NCBI RefSeq assembly: GCF_015689175.1
Contig: NZ_CP065047.1
Location: 5,208,001 to 5,272,000, forward strand
Length of the DNA stretch: 64,000 nt
Direction of reading: 5' to 3'
Source: Mycobacterium kubicae
GTDB lineage: Bacteria > Actinomycetota > Actinomycetes > Mycobacteriales > Mycobacteriaceae
Positions 27,016 to 36,129 of the stretch are shown here, one piece after another (the first letter of the stretch is position 1; the number at the start of each line of letters is the position of its first letter). A program made the position numbers and the translations under genes. The notes under the pieces are model-generated. The model was not told where the DNA came from and made no database searches. It saw only the letters and a list, made by a program, of their open reading frames with translations.

Positions 27016-29927
27016 GCGATCACCGATGCGGTGCTATCGAATGCGCGTGCCTGCTCTTCGGTTGGCGCGCCGAAAAATTGAACGCGTGCGGGACGTCCAA
27101 GTTCGTCGACTAAGAATCCCTCGCCGAGTCGGGCACGATCGACCGCCCCGGCCTCGGTGGCGTAGCCGCCCCATTCCCCGCGATCAGAGAACACGTCTTC
27201 ATCAGCGGTGGAGCCAGGACTGGTGTCCTCGCTTAGTGCGCTGACAAGCTCTGGATACATTTCTGGGTCGATGCGCGCCCACTTCAGTGTCGCGTAGGCC
27301 AGTTCAGGGTCTTGAACACGAAAGATCCATTTTTGTGTGACAAACTCATCCCCCATGCGGGCAAGGTCCCTGAAATCCTGTGTGATGAACCAGATTCCAC
27401 TCGCGTGCTTACGGCCCCGCCGAGTGAATTTGTGCGCAATGCGTGCCGTGGTGGGAAAGGCAAGCAGTTCGGCGCACTCCTCGAAGATCATGACGTCGAA
27501 TACGTCGAGGCGGTCGAACATGTATCGCTGCTCTAGCTCAATGAGCAGGCCATAGATAGCCATTCCGGCGCGCTGGGTCCCCGACAGTTTCGCGTAGAGA
27601 TCGGCGTTGGTGAGATCCTCGGTGCTGGGCAAGCCCAGGTTGCCGGTCAGGTAGACCGTGGCCGGGGAGTCTTCTGGCCGGTAGGGCGGCAAGTGGTCAT
27701 CGAAAAGCCCGGGAAAATCCTCCTGGGCTGTTTCTAAGCGCAGCAGCAACTCGTCGTTGTCGGCGTCCGGCTGTGAACGCAGATAGTCCAGCAGTGTGCG
27801 GTGGCTCGTAATCCCTTGCCTGGCCCGGGTTTCCGGTCGCACCAAACGTCGGTAACGCTTGGCAAGCAGGCTGTCATAAGACAGCCCAATCCAGGGCAGG
27901 ATGTGCGAGGCCGCGATGCGCCCTGCCAGGTGCGCTGGGAAGATCACCAGCGGGTCATACAAGTACTGCGGCGTTGTCGGGTCGATGAACCGTACACCCT
28001 CGATGGGTGTGAGGGCCTGCTTCCATTCAGCGATTGTGTCTGGCTCGAACACCACAACGCGTCCGCCACGCAGGATCAGTTCATACGCCGAGAGTTTGGT
28101 GCGGTTGGACTTCCCGCCGCCGGGATCGCCGACGACGGCCAGCCCGGTGTTCTTGTTTCGGCGCGCAGTTCCCTCGGGATCGTGAAGGATGATCGCCGGT
28201 CGCATCGTGGTCTGGTCGATGGCCAGCGCACTGCCCTTGACGTTGCCCACGCGGCCCGAAATCAGCGGCAAGAACAGCGACCACTTATGTGCGCTGGTGG
28301 GATTGCGAAATTCATCGAGCGGGCAGGTGTTTTCACTTCCGGTATTGAATGCCTTCCACAGCAACGCCTGGGCGCCACGGTGGCGTTTGACAGCGATGCC
28401 GACTGTGTCAAGCTCCTGGCGGACCTGTTTGACCGCATCCTCCAAGACCCGCGGTGAGTCGGCACCGACCGCAATCATCACCGTGTGGTCAAGCTCGCGT
28501 TCGGCGGGATTGCCGTTCAGATGCGATGTGTAGGCCCGCGTGCGCGCTAGCTTCCTTGGCAATTCGTCGTTTTCAGCTCCGCGGTGACCACGCTGACGCA
28601 TCTGGTCTTTGATGTTTTTGGTGTAGCGGAAATTGCGGGCTTGCGCATCCTGGGGTGTGCGAATGTAAATATGTTGGGTCCACTCAATACTGGCCTGGGT
28701 GTTCACGTTGAGCAGCGCATTCAGATACGAAGCGCGTGGAAAGGCCAGGCCTGTCTCCGGGAAGTGCTCGACGGTCAAAAACGACTGGTAGCTCGATCTG
28801 CAGGTGGGCTCGTGGGGATCATAGACGCGAACCAAGGCTTTGAAACTGGGTCGCCACCATGGCCGCCCGGCGTTGTCGCCTTCATCGAAAGCGATGGTAG
28901 GGAAATCGTGAGCGCTCAGTGAGGACGGCCCCGTGCTGGCCGCTGGCATCGGCTCATGGATGACGCCGAGCATGGCGCGATGTCGCCGATACCAATGGAT
29001 TTGCGCTGGACTAGCCGCGCGAACGTGAAACTCATCAGGTAGGGCACCACAGATCTGGCGGGCAACACTGGCGTAGTGCTGAATCGATGTGCTTGAGTCT
29101 TTGTCACGCCCGCTGACCCAGTCCCAAGCCCGCCTGCCCTGTCCGAGCGGTGTGCGTCCCGCGGTGCCAGCATCGACTGGCACCGTTAGCCAAAACCGTG
29201 GGCGCACGGGACCGCGATATCCCTTGGTGATCCACTTGTTCGCTTGGGCGATAGTTGGGACCCAGTGCTTGCACTGCCCAATCCATGTCGACTTGTTGGT
29301 GTGCGGACCCACCATTGCCCGCATGATGGCGTTTTGGTCCTCGGCGACCAGCAACCCGCGCACTTGCGAGCCTGAGGGCAGGTAGCGCCCCAAGTTCCGC
29401 GTCAGCCTGGCGGCTCGCCGGTGGACGTCAAGCGAGCGCATATTGACCGACAAACCATCGATCAAGAATTCGGCATAGACGCCTCCGCCGGTGAAGACCA
29501 GATTGTCCTCGACACGTTCAGGAGGGTCAAAACTGGAGTCAACACGCAGCTTCCTCTCAGCGGCACGAGGCTGCGAGGTGATCAGGTGAGGTGGCCGAAT
29601 AGTGTTGCGGGCAAAAACGAGACGTGCTGAAAGAGATGGACGTCCCTTGGGCAAAAGTAGCCGCATCAGCCCAACGGTCACCACACAGAGCACCACCCCG
29701 CCGGCGAGGACCGGAAGCGTGGTTCCGGCGGGCTGGCTGTCGACCCATAGCAGCGTGGGACCCGCGATCGCGGCAATGGCCACCCATTCCACCCCGCGGT
29801 AGGGCCCGCCGGGCCATTCCTGCCCGGGAGCGGCTTCCCCGATCTGGATGTCGATGTCGCGGATGCCCGACCACGCTTCGGCCTTGTCGACGGGCCGTGG
29901 TGGGGCAACTGGGCCGGTGGTCACCAT
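27012..29927 (-). CDS. virB4: VirB4-like conjugation ATPase
   Basis: 971 residues. Two hydrophobic segments lie near residues 48-90. A VirB4-like N-terminal domain precedes the motor domain, with Walker A VVGDPGGGKSN (around base 28120), Walker B VFDVMIFEECAELL and the motif GIWFITQDFRDLARMG. This ATPase energises T4SS assembly and transfer and is the most diagnostic T4SS gene in the window. It overlaps its upstream neighbour by 7 bases (ATGGTGA) and the VirB6-like gene by 4. Confidence 0.92.
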   Translation of the reverse strand: MVTTGPVAPPRPVDKAEAWSGIRDIDIQIGEAAPGQEWPGGPYRGVEWVAIAAIAGPTLLWVDSQPAGTTLPVLAGGVVLCVVTVGLMRLLLPKGRPSLSARLVFARNTIRPPHLITSQPRAAERKLRVDSSFDPPERVEDNLVFTGGGVYAEFLIDGLSVNMRSLDVHRRAARLTRNLGRYLPSGSQVRGLLVAEDQNAIMRAMVGPHTNKSTWIGQCKHWVPTIAQANKWITKGYRGPVRPRFWLTVPVDAGTAGRTPLGQGRRAWDWVSGRDKDSSTSIQHYASVARQICGALPDEFHVRAASPAQIHWYRRHRAMLGVIHEPMPAASTGPSSLSAHDFPTIAFDEGDNAGRPWWRPSFKALVRVYDPHEPTCRSSYQSFLTVEHFPETGLAFPRASYLNALLNVNTQASIEWTQHIYIRTPQDAQARNFRYTKNIKDQMRQRGHRGAENDELPRKLARTRAYTSHLNGNPAERELDHTVMIAVGADSPRVLEDAVKQVRQELDTVGIAVKRHRGAQALLWKAFNTGSENTCPLDEFRNPTSAHKWSLFLPLISGRVGNVKGSALAIDQTTMRPAIILHDPEGTARRNKNTGLAVVGDPGGGKSNRTKLSAYELILRGGRVVVFEPDTIAEWKQALTPIEGVRFIDPTTPQYLYDPLVIFPAHLAGRIAASHILPWIGLSYDSLLAKRYRRLVRPETRARQGITSHRTLLDYLRSQPDADNDELLLRLETAQEDFPGLFDDHLPPYRPEDSPATVYLTGNLGLPSTEDLTNADLYAKLSGTQRAGMAIYGLLIELEQRYMFDRLDVFDVMIFEECAELLAFPTTARIAHKFTRRGRKHASGIWFITQDFRDLARMGDEFVTQKWIFRVQDPELAYATLKWARIDPEMYPELVSALSEDTSPGSTADEDVFSDRGEWGGYATEAGAVDRARLGEGFLVDELGRPARVQFFGAPTEEQARAFDSTASVIA

Positions 29928-30238
29928 CCGCGGGTATTGGAGTGGCCAACGCTGCCGGGCAGGTGCTCAAATTCCTGGTTACCGCGCTGATACAGCCCGA
30001 CGATGTGGGCTACGACAACTGCAAGAGCCACCCCGCCGGCGATTGCCGACAATCCGGCACCGGTGCCGCGCTTCCAATGGTCTCTCATACCGCGCACGAT
30101 GCCGCTGCCCAGGAAGTATGTGCCGCCGACTGCGACGATGATGTAAAGCACTTCGTGGCTCATGTTGATCACGCCGGCCCCGGCAGCCACATTTGTCGTG
30201 TGGGTAGCCAACGTCTGTAATGTTAGCTGTCTAATCAT
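29921..30238 (-). CDS. Small two-TM protein of the T4SS operon
   Basis: ATG 30238 follows the ribosome binding site gaggga and gives 105 residues; TTG 30244 is too close to it. Two hydrophobic segments (SHEVLYIIVAVGGTYFLGSG and AGGVALAVVVAHIVGLY) flank a basic loop. Size and place just before VirB4 suggest a VirB2/VirB3 or TcpE-like component, but the sequence alone does not decide. Confidence 0.65.
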   Translation of the reverse strand: MIRQLTLQTLATHTTNVAAGAGVINMSHEVLYIIVAVGGTYFLGSGIVRGMRDHWKRGTGAGLSAIAGGVALAVVVAHIVGLYQRGNQEFEHLPGSVGHSNTRGW

Positions 30239-30272
30239 GATCAATCCCTCTTTCTCTCAACGTGAGTGATGG

Positions 30273-31199
30273 TCAGTGCGGTGCTACCGCCGTGGTGGGC
30301 ACCGGTGTCGGTGTCGCGTCAGCCAACAGCGGGATCGCGTCGATCTGGGCAACAAACCAGGTGCCGCCCACCGAACGCAGCGTCAGGGAATAAGACAGCG
30401 ATACGAGGGTGTAATCGGATCGGCGCGCCGAAACATCGATGTGCGTGGCTAATTCGTTGTTATCGGAGGGAGCATCGGGTGGAGTGTTGTCGGCCTGAGC
30501 AGCAGTCACTGTGGCCGAGGAGTACGACCCTACGGCTGTGATGCCCGAGTCGGTGGTGATAAACCGTTCCAGTCCACCCGAGGTGGTTAAAAACGACGTC
30601 GCAAACCCAGACAGCATCGTAAAAAGTGGGCTGTTGGCAGCGATTGGTGCTGAATAGCCCAGCGGCACATAGGCTCCCGGAGGCGGCATATCGACTCTGC
30701 TGATCCGATCAAGAGCCTGAATGCCCATATCCCGGTATACCGCCACCGGCAGCTGGTAGAAAGCCGTCGTCGGCGGCGCCGACGGGTAGGGCAGTTCGTC
30801 GATTTGAACCTTCACGCTATAGAGCACGATGTCGTTGGAAGAGGTCTTGCGCTTAGATGCCCACGCCGCCGGGTTCGACACCGTCATCGACGATGTCGTG
30901 GGCAACTCGTACTTTTGTCCCCCGGGAAAGCAGCGTGTCAAATTCGAAGCACCCGAGGTGGTTCCGACAAGTAGCCCTTTCACGCAATTCACGGCGAAAG
31001 CCTTCACGGGATCGGTCTCGTTGATCACGTCGCGGGCCACCGCCGCCACTGGTGCTGGTTCAGGGGGAAAGACAAACCCCCACAGCAGGGCGATACCGTT
31101 GATGGACGAACTGGCCACAAGAATCACAAGAGCGACCCGGCCGGCGCTGTGGCCCAGCACCGTGATGCGCTTCTTCCATACGTTGCTGATTCTCACCAC
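30273..31199 (-). CDS. VirB8/TcpC-like conjugation protein
   Basis: 308 residues from GTG 31199 (GTG 31196 also possible); the longer frame to 31346 has a poor leader. One N-terminal membrane anchor (VALVILVASSSINGIALLWG) is followed by an exported region with two NTF2-like halves, as in TcpC: residues with PVAVYRDMGIQALDRIS and the closing LRSVGGTWFVAQIDAIP. TcpC/VirB8 proteins scaffold the conjugation channel. It sits in the T4SS operon upstream of VirB4. Confidence 0.7.
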   Translation of the reverse strand: MVRISNVWKKRITVLGHSAGRVALVILVASSSINGIALLWGFVFPPEPAPVAAVARDVINETDPVKAFAVNCVKGLLVGTTSGASNLTRCFPGGQKYELPTTSSMTVSNPAAWASKRKTSSNDIVLYSVKVQIDELPYPSAPPTTAFYQLPVAVYRDMGIQALDRISRVDMPPPGAYVPLGYSAPIAANSPLFTMLSGFATSFLTTSGGLERFITTDSGITAVGSYSSATVTAAQADNTPPDAPSDNNELATHIDVSARRSDYTLVSLSYSLTLRSVGGTWFVAQIDAIPLLADATPTPVPTTAVAPH

Positions 31200-31206
31200 A
31201 TCGTCC

Positions 31207-32289
31207 TCATGTCGCCTGGTGCCCAATGACTTTGATGCTCGACACCGCGAAGGTTCCATCACTGGGATCGGTGTCGTGTCCCGACCCAAAGCCGGTCGGG
31301 TCAGGCCCGTTGGTCGGTTCCGGGCCGGTGGCCGGGGTGGGCCCACCCAGGATTCCGCCGAACGGTCCGCCGTCTGGGGCCGACACGCTGGGCTGGGGGG
31401 CTGCGACCGGACGGCTGGTGTGCCGAATGATCACAGTGATTTTTGAGGCGCTGATCCCGGGAATCAGTTTGACCGCTTCGCCGTGAGCATTGCCGGTGTC
31501 CTGGTCGACGACCGTGTGCGCAGTGTCATTGAACTGCCACTGCAGCAACGTGACCACCCGATGCTGTAGCCATGGGTCACCGCCGGACCCCTGGGCCGCA
31601 GCAGTATCCCCCGGCACGATACTGACCGCCGTGATCACGTAAGCGCGTTCGATTCCGGCGGGCCCGAGCGTGATATAGAGCGGTTGTCCATCCGTATGCC
31701 GCACGCAGATCCACGGCGATGGCTTGTCGGGATCGGCAATCGATTTCGCCGAAGTTGAGGCGCCCGCCGGGCAGTCGGCTGAGGCGGTAAACGGCAGTGG
31801 GTGATCGCCGCCATCAGCAGGAGTCGGCGCTGGTGCTGCCGCCATTGTCGGTGCGGGGCCCGATTTGACTGCGTGCTGGCGCAGACTCGGCGAAGGGTTG
31901 TCGGGACCTGAGAGTGTGACGCCCAGCGTGGTTATCACCGTTGCCAACAACACGACGCCAGCGAACGCGCCGAGTACCCACGGCGTAAATCGGCGCGTAC
32001 GCCGCTCCGCCTCGTGATCTAAATCAGCGTCGGCACCGGGGCTTTCGTTTTCTGCCGAGTCGGTGTGGTCGTCGCCGTCGGAAACGAACGCACCCGCAAA
32101 GGCGTCGGCACTTTGATCCTCGCCGAAGGGTGCGGCGTCGTTGTCGCTGATCGCGCCATCATCATCGGGATGCTCGTCGGCTGACTCCCCGGCCGCGCCG
32201 CTGTCGAGGGTGTCTTGGTCGTGTTCTGCATCGGCGTCGAGATTCACCCCAATCTGACGCAGCCATTGCTGATCAGAAACCGAGCTCAC
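31207..32289 (-). CDS. Single-pass membrane protein with acidic N-terminus
   Basis: 360 residues from GTG 32289, overlapping the previous stop (GTGA). Residues 15-95 are very acidic (AEHDQDTLDSGAAGESADEH). One transmembrane helix follows (VLGAFAGVVLLATVITTLGV), and then an exported domain containing a CPAG...WICVRH region with two Cys and a Pro/Gly tail. Its role is unknown, but it is locked into the T4SS operon just upstream of the VirB8-like gene. Confidence 0.7.
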   Translation of the reverse strand: MSSVSDQQWLRQIGVNLDADAEHDQDTLDSGAAGESADEHPDDDGAISDNDAAPFGEDQSADAFAGAFVSDGDDHTDSAENESPGADADLDHEAERRTRRFTPWVLGAFAGVVLLATVITTLGVTLSGPDNPSPSLRQHAVKSGPAPTMAAAPAPTPADGGDHPLPFTASADCPAGASTSAKSIADPDKPSPWICVRHTDGQPLYITLGPAGIERAYVITAVSIVPGDTAAAQGSGGDPWLQHRVVTLLQWQFNDTAHTVVDQDTGNAHGEAVKLIPGISASKITVIIRHTSRPVAAPQPSVSAPDGGPFGGILGGPTPATGPEPTNGPDPTGFGSGHDTDPSDGTFAVSSIKVIGHQAT

Positions 32290-32732
32290 GGCCGCCGCCG
32301 CCCCGAACGGTGCCCGCTAGCCCGGCGCGGCGTGAATTTGCGCCGGTGATGGTAGGTGGCCGGCAAACGCTGCACACGCGGCAATGCCGTCGCCGAAACC
32401 TTGACATAGCCGTCGTCGCGGTCAGAGGCCAAGCCGGTGTCCTCACCGCGCACCACATACATGCGTTCGCGATGAGCAATTACCGGCGGCAGCGGTGTGG
32501 ATGGCGCCGCCTGCGGTGGGCCTTGGGGAGCGGTCCGGCTCCAGTCCTGCTTAAGACGCTCCTCGTCGGCCGCCCCTCGGGCGCGGTGTGCGCCTATTAG
32601 CTTGGCCGCTCCCCACAAGCACGCCGCCGCGACCAGCAACGGAGCGAGTTTGATGAGCAGTTCGACGATCGCCAACACGATCGCGGCGATGACTGTCATC
32701 AGCACTGCGGCCGTCGCCACAAGCCCCTTCAT
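32286..32732 (-). CDS. Small membrane protein, first gene of the T4SS operon
   Basis: 148 residues from ATG 32732. Two adjacent hydrophobic helices (VLMTVIAAIVLAIVELLIKL and LLVAAACLWGAAKLIG) precede a basic cytoplasmic tail (HHRRKFTPRRASGHRSGRRRP). Unknown family. It opens the minus-strand series down to eccA and is divergent from the XRE gene at 32857, with a shared intergenic region of about 125 bases. Confidence 0.65.
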   Translation of the reverse strand: MKGLVATAAVLMTVIAAIVLAIVELLIKLAPLLVAAACLWGAAKLIGAHRARGAADEERLKQDWSRTAPQGPPQAAPSTPLPPVIAHRERMYVVRGEDTGLASDRDDGYVKVSATALPRVQRLPATYHHRRKFTPRRASGHRSGRRRP

Positions 32733-32856
32733 CGCGGTGTCCCTTCGTCGTCTCGGCGCCGCTAAATCGGGTGGGCGCCTATGCACGCAACCGTAAGCGG
32801 TAATAGGCAAGGTTGTCCACATGGTTAGACGATAATGGTTGCGTTTAGGTAGTTTT

Positions 32857-33246
32857 GTGGGCGTGATTGCACCTAATGATGGGCCAGCGCGACTCGACTA
32901 CTTCGTCTCTGAACGGCTGGCGGTCCTGCACATGTCCCGTGTCGAACTGGCCCGCCGCGGCGGACCCAACCGCTCGACACTGCACAAATCCAGTAACGGC
33001 TCACGCACCATGTCGCTGGCCACGCTGGCCCGACTCGATGAGGCGCTCGGGTGGGCCCACGGGTCGTCAAGGGCGATCCTTGACGGCGGGGTCCCAGCCA
33101 CACCACCGCCCCAAGACACCCACGTACACACCGTTTTGCACGCCGTCGAAGGCCTCGTCGAGCAATGCCACTCAATCTTGGCCGACGCCCGTCAGCTGCT
33201 CACCGAACTCCTGACAAGCCGGGACCCGGCCGAGCATGCCCGCTGA
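32857..33246 (+). CDS. XRE-family HTH regulator
   Basis: 129 residues from GTG 32857 (a GTG two codons later is also possible). The HTH is MSRVELARRGGPNRSTLHK followed by MSLATLARLDEALGW. The rest is a helical tail (VEGLVEQCHSILADARQLLTELL). Its closing HTH helix resembles that of the regulator at 47032-47448 (ATLDRIGSALGW), so the two are probably paralogues. Its divergent placement from the T4SS operon suggests control of that operon and of itself; TTAGGT (32845) and ACCTAA (32871) could form an operator. Confidence 0.7.
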   Translation: MGVIAPNDGPARLDYFVSERLAVLHMSRVELARRGGPNRSTLHKSSNGSRTMSLATLARLDEALGWAHGSSRAILDGGVPATPPPQDTHVHTVLHAVEGLVEQCHSILADARQLLTELLTSRDPAEHAR

Positions 33247-34054
33247 CATTTTCGACGACCAACGCCGAGCATGGATAGCCGCACACGCTGGGATATTTGT
33301 CTTCCAAAAGCGTCGCGCCGAGCTGCTCGCCAAAAAGATTCGCGCTCGCACACGCAGCCATGTTGGTGCCCGACCCGACCCACACGACGACGTCGTCGCC
33401 CTGCCACTACCGATGCGCTCCGCCACCTCAGCCAGCGGATCATTTGAAGTCGCACTGGTGCTAACCTGTGCGGCCATCGCGCCGCTGGGCTGGTTGGCCG
33501 GCAAACTCGCCTACGGACTAATCGTCACGCTCATCCCCGAGCGGCTCCGCGCTTACCCGATACCGGCACTGCTCTGGGGCGCCGCGCTCGCAGCGCTGCC
33601 CTTGCCGTTCTATAACCCCTCCCCTAGTCTCTGGGGCGAGCTGATCATCCCCTGGCTTCTAACACAACTGCCCGCAACCCTGCTCACCGCAGCCGTCTGC
33701 GGGGTCCTCGAAGGCTGGCTAGCCGTGGAAGGATCCAGCGACTGGTGGCCACTGACACCCCAAGCTGTCGAGGTTGACGACGACCTCATTCTCGGGCCGA
33801 CGCTGCCCATCACCACCGTCTTAGATCCACTCCCCGAACCGGGCTCCGCCCGCCGCATACCGCCATCCCTGCACGCGCGCCGGCGAACCCCACCACCTAT
33901 CCACTGGGTCCCCATCCTTGGCGGGACTGCGGTCATCGCAGCGATCTCCATCTGGTGTCTCATTTGCGCAATCAGCGTCCTGTTCGGCTCCACCAACCAG
34001 CACCTCGACACGGTCAGCTCCCGGTCAACCTCGATGCAGCTATTCGCGAACTGA
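33236..34054 (+). CDS. Membrane protein co-transcribed with the XRE regulator
   Basis: 272 residues; ATG 33236 overlaps the regulator stop by 11 bases. The soluble N-terminus is basic (KRRAELLAKKIRARTRS). Three hydrophobic regions follow at about 85-150, with a final one at WVPILGGTAVIAAISIWCLICAIS. Family unknown. Coupling to the regulator on the strand opposite to the T4SS genes suggests a regulatory or entry-exclusion role, but nothing in the sequence proves it. Confidence 0.6.
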   Translation: MPADIFDDQRRAWIAAHAGIFVFQKRRAELLAKKIRARTRSHVGARPDPHDDVVALPLPMRSATSASGSFEVALVLTCAAIAPLGWLAGKLAYGLIVTLIPERLRAYPIPALLWGAALAALPLPFYNPSPSLWGELIIPWLLTQLPATLLTAAVCGVLEGWLAVEGSSDWWPLTPQAVEVDDDLILGPTLPITTVLDPLPEPGSARRIPPSLHARRRTPPPIHWVPILGGTAVIAAISIWCLICAISVLFGSTNQHLDTVSSRSTSMQLFAN

Positions 34055-34153
34055 GTTCGCTGCTCGGGGCCAACTCTGGCGCGCTGATGCCTACACCGCT
34101 TTGCAAAAATTGGGGTGTGAGCGGGGGGTGGCGGCACAGATACGGTTCAAGGT

Positions 34154-34432
34154 ATGGATCGGGGTACGACCGTAGACGCAGTTGTGCATCGGGTGTTAGC
34201 CGCGCTCGAGCGAGCTGGCCAGGTTTGTGACACGCCGCCGGGTTCGCAGTCGCTCGAGGCGATGCGGCAACAGATCATTGCCATGCTCAGCGATCCGCCG
34301 TGGTATCTCAACACCTCGGCCGGGCAAGTGCTGTTCTTGAAGATCCTGCGTCAAATCGCCTCAGACGCAAGCGATATCGTGAAAAACACGCGTCAGGACC
34401 CAGGGTCATGTGAGGGCAACATTCGTCGGTAG
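34154..34432 (+). CDS. Hypothetical small helical protein
   Basis: 92 residues, with helical stretches VDAVVHRVLAALERAG and LEAMRQQIIAMLSDPPWYL and no recognisable motif. It lies between the plus-strand membrane protein and the convergent coupling-protein gene. Codon use looks plausible for a gene, but no family was recognised. Confidence 0.45.
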   Translation: MDRGTTVDAVVHRVLAALERAGQVCDTPPGSQSLEAMRQQIIAMLSDPPWYLNTSAGQVLFLKILRQIASDASDIVKNTRQDPGSCEGNIRR

Positions 34433-34631
34433 GTCCGCAGCTGGAGTGCTACTGCGGACACGGCCAGCGTCGAGAAACGCTTGATCGCGTCGACAGCAAA
34501 TTAGTTGCAGCACAGGCAGATTACACGGTGCAGCTACCCGGAGCTGCCCAGCGGTCGCACTTGGGAAGCTGGACGCGAGCACCGAGACCAATGCGTCAGT
34601 CATAGATTGCGCCCGTCGCGGCAACCGCCCG

Positions 34632-36035
34632 TCAACCCCACTGCGCCTTTTTGATTCGCCGCTGAACCGCCTGGTCGAACAGAGCCAGGAACTCGGTCCA
34701 GTCTGGAATATGAACTCGCTCGCCAGCCGTGCCGCGCTGCAACAGCTGGGCTTCTTCCCGGCTTTGGGGAAGCAGTTCCTGCCAACCGATCGCCTGGCCG
34801 AATTGCGACGATTGGCCCCGACTCCCCCCTGTGGGCTCATAGGCTTCGGTACGTCGGGTTGTCTCTCCCAGCCAATGTGAGGCCTGTTCGAGCAAATGGC
34901 GCTCGTGAGCTCCATACATGATCAGCGTGCCCGGAAACATCTCCCGCAGCGCTTCAGCGTACTTGGACCCAAATACAACGTCGAAATGCGCCGACGCCTG
35001 CACCGTCGCCAAGATGTTGACACCCAGTCCCGCTGACTCCCCCACGTAGGTCAACAGATCCGGCAACGGACATGAGTTACATACCTCGTCGAGTTCCAGC
35101 AGCAGCGGATGCGTCAGTTGATGATTGGCCATCTTGCGGCGGAAATGACGCACGATGGAATCGATCAGAGCCACCGCGGCTCCGGCGACCGAGCCGGTGT
35201 TCGGGGCGATCACAAACAATGTGGCGTCCGGCTCATCAAGCATGTGGACGTCGAATGACTCCACAGCGACACGTTCGACCGCGCTCAAGTACGGTGCTCC
35301 CTCGTCGGCGCTCAAACCCAAGCGCAGCCACGGTGTTACGGCCTTGGACACCGTGATCTTGATGCTGTCACGCAGCCGGGAATCCATCCCGGCGATAACA
35401 GAATACAGCGGGGCCGCGAGTTTCGGTTGTTCGCAAAGCCCGTAAGCGGTCAGCCACGACGGGCGTCCGAGCTCGGGGATGGGTTGGTCGCCGCCGGTTT
35501 CGTCGATACCGAAATCCTGCACGGCATCGAGCACCCAGGGCATTCCCAAACTGTTGCCCTGCGGGCTGGCCGCGTACAGCAGGCATGCCAACGGCGGTGC
35601 GGCCTGACTTTCCCAAAGCCCGCCCGCAGCAACAGCGTTGCCGCCCGATGCGCCACTGAAACCCACGCCCGAGGTCGCGAGCATGGTCTCAGCAACGGTC
35701 AGTGCTTCATGGGCGCTGGCGATCGTGCGGGTCGGGTCGGTGACCATACGCCTAACCCCGGCCGGCCATACCTCAGTGTGCTCAGGCCGCAGATCAATCA
35801 CACCGGTAATCCCGATATTGCGTCGTGTTAGAACAAGCTCTGCCAGGTCGGGTTTCGACGACACCAAAACTTCCGGCCCAGGATGCACGAGCGCCGCCGG
35901 GGCCAAAATCCTGCGTGTTTTACCCGTACGTGTTGGTGCGCTTACCAGAATGTGAGGTGCTGTCTCCGCACGCACGGCAACGTTTTGGCGATTGTAGGTG
36001 AGGCCGCAGTACGGGGTGTACGGTTCGTTGACCAC
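34632..36035 (-). CDS. VirD4/TraG-like type IV coupling protein
   Basis: 467 residues. The P-loop is VSAPTRTGKTRRILAPAA (around residue 35), followed by VSSKPDLAEL, the Walker B region HPLLLELDEVCNSCPLPDLL and NILATVQASAHFD. These are the motifs of T4SS coupling proteins, which bring the relaxase-DNA complex to the channel. The usual N-terminal membrane anchor is missing. The preceding DUF2637-like gene encodes membrane helices and might supply the anchor, an arrangement that would need testing. Confidence 0.85.
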   Translation of the reverse strand: MVNEPYTPYCGLTYNRQNVAVRAETAPHILVSAPTRTGKTRRILAPAALVHPGPEVLVSSKPDLAELVLTRRNIGITGVIDLRPEHTEVWPAGVRRMVTDPTRTIASAHEALTVAETMLATSGVGFSGASGGNAVAAGGLWESQAAPPLACLLYAASPQGNSLGMPWVLDAVQDFGIDETGGDQPIPELGRPSWLTAYGLCEQPKLAAPLYSVIAGMDSRLRDSIKITVSKAVTPWLRLGLSADEGAPYLSAVERVAVESFDVHMLDEPDATLFVIAPNTGSVAGAAVALIDSIVRHFRRKMANHQLTHPLLLELDEVCNSCPLPDLLTYVGESAGLGVNILATVQASAHFDVVFGSKYAEALREMFPGTLIMYGAHERHLLEQASHWLGETTRRTEAYEPTGGSRGQSSQFGQAIGWQELLPQSREEAQLLQRGTAGERVHIPDWTEFLALFDQAVQRRIKKAQWG

Positions 36036-36129
36036 TACGTCATCATGGGCGCCACTGGCCGCGAACGTCTATCAAAGCAGCGACATTCGCGATCGCCGGA
36101 CGTAGGTCACTGCGGCGGAAGCTTCGGGT

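Noticed and set aside
33955..34230. Alternative frame continuing past the membrane protein stop (NLDAAIRELSSLLGANSG)
   Set aside because: It looks partly protein-like, but there is no motif to prove a frameshift, so it is not reported as a gene.
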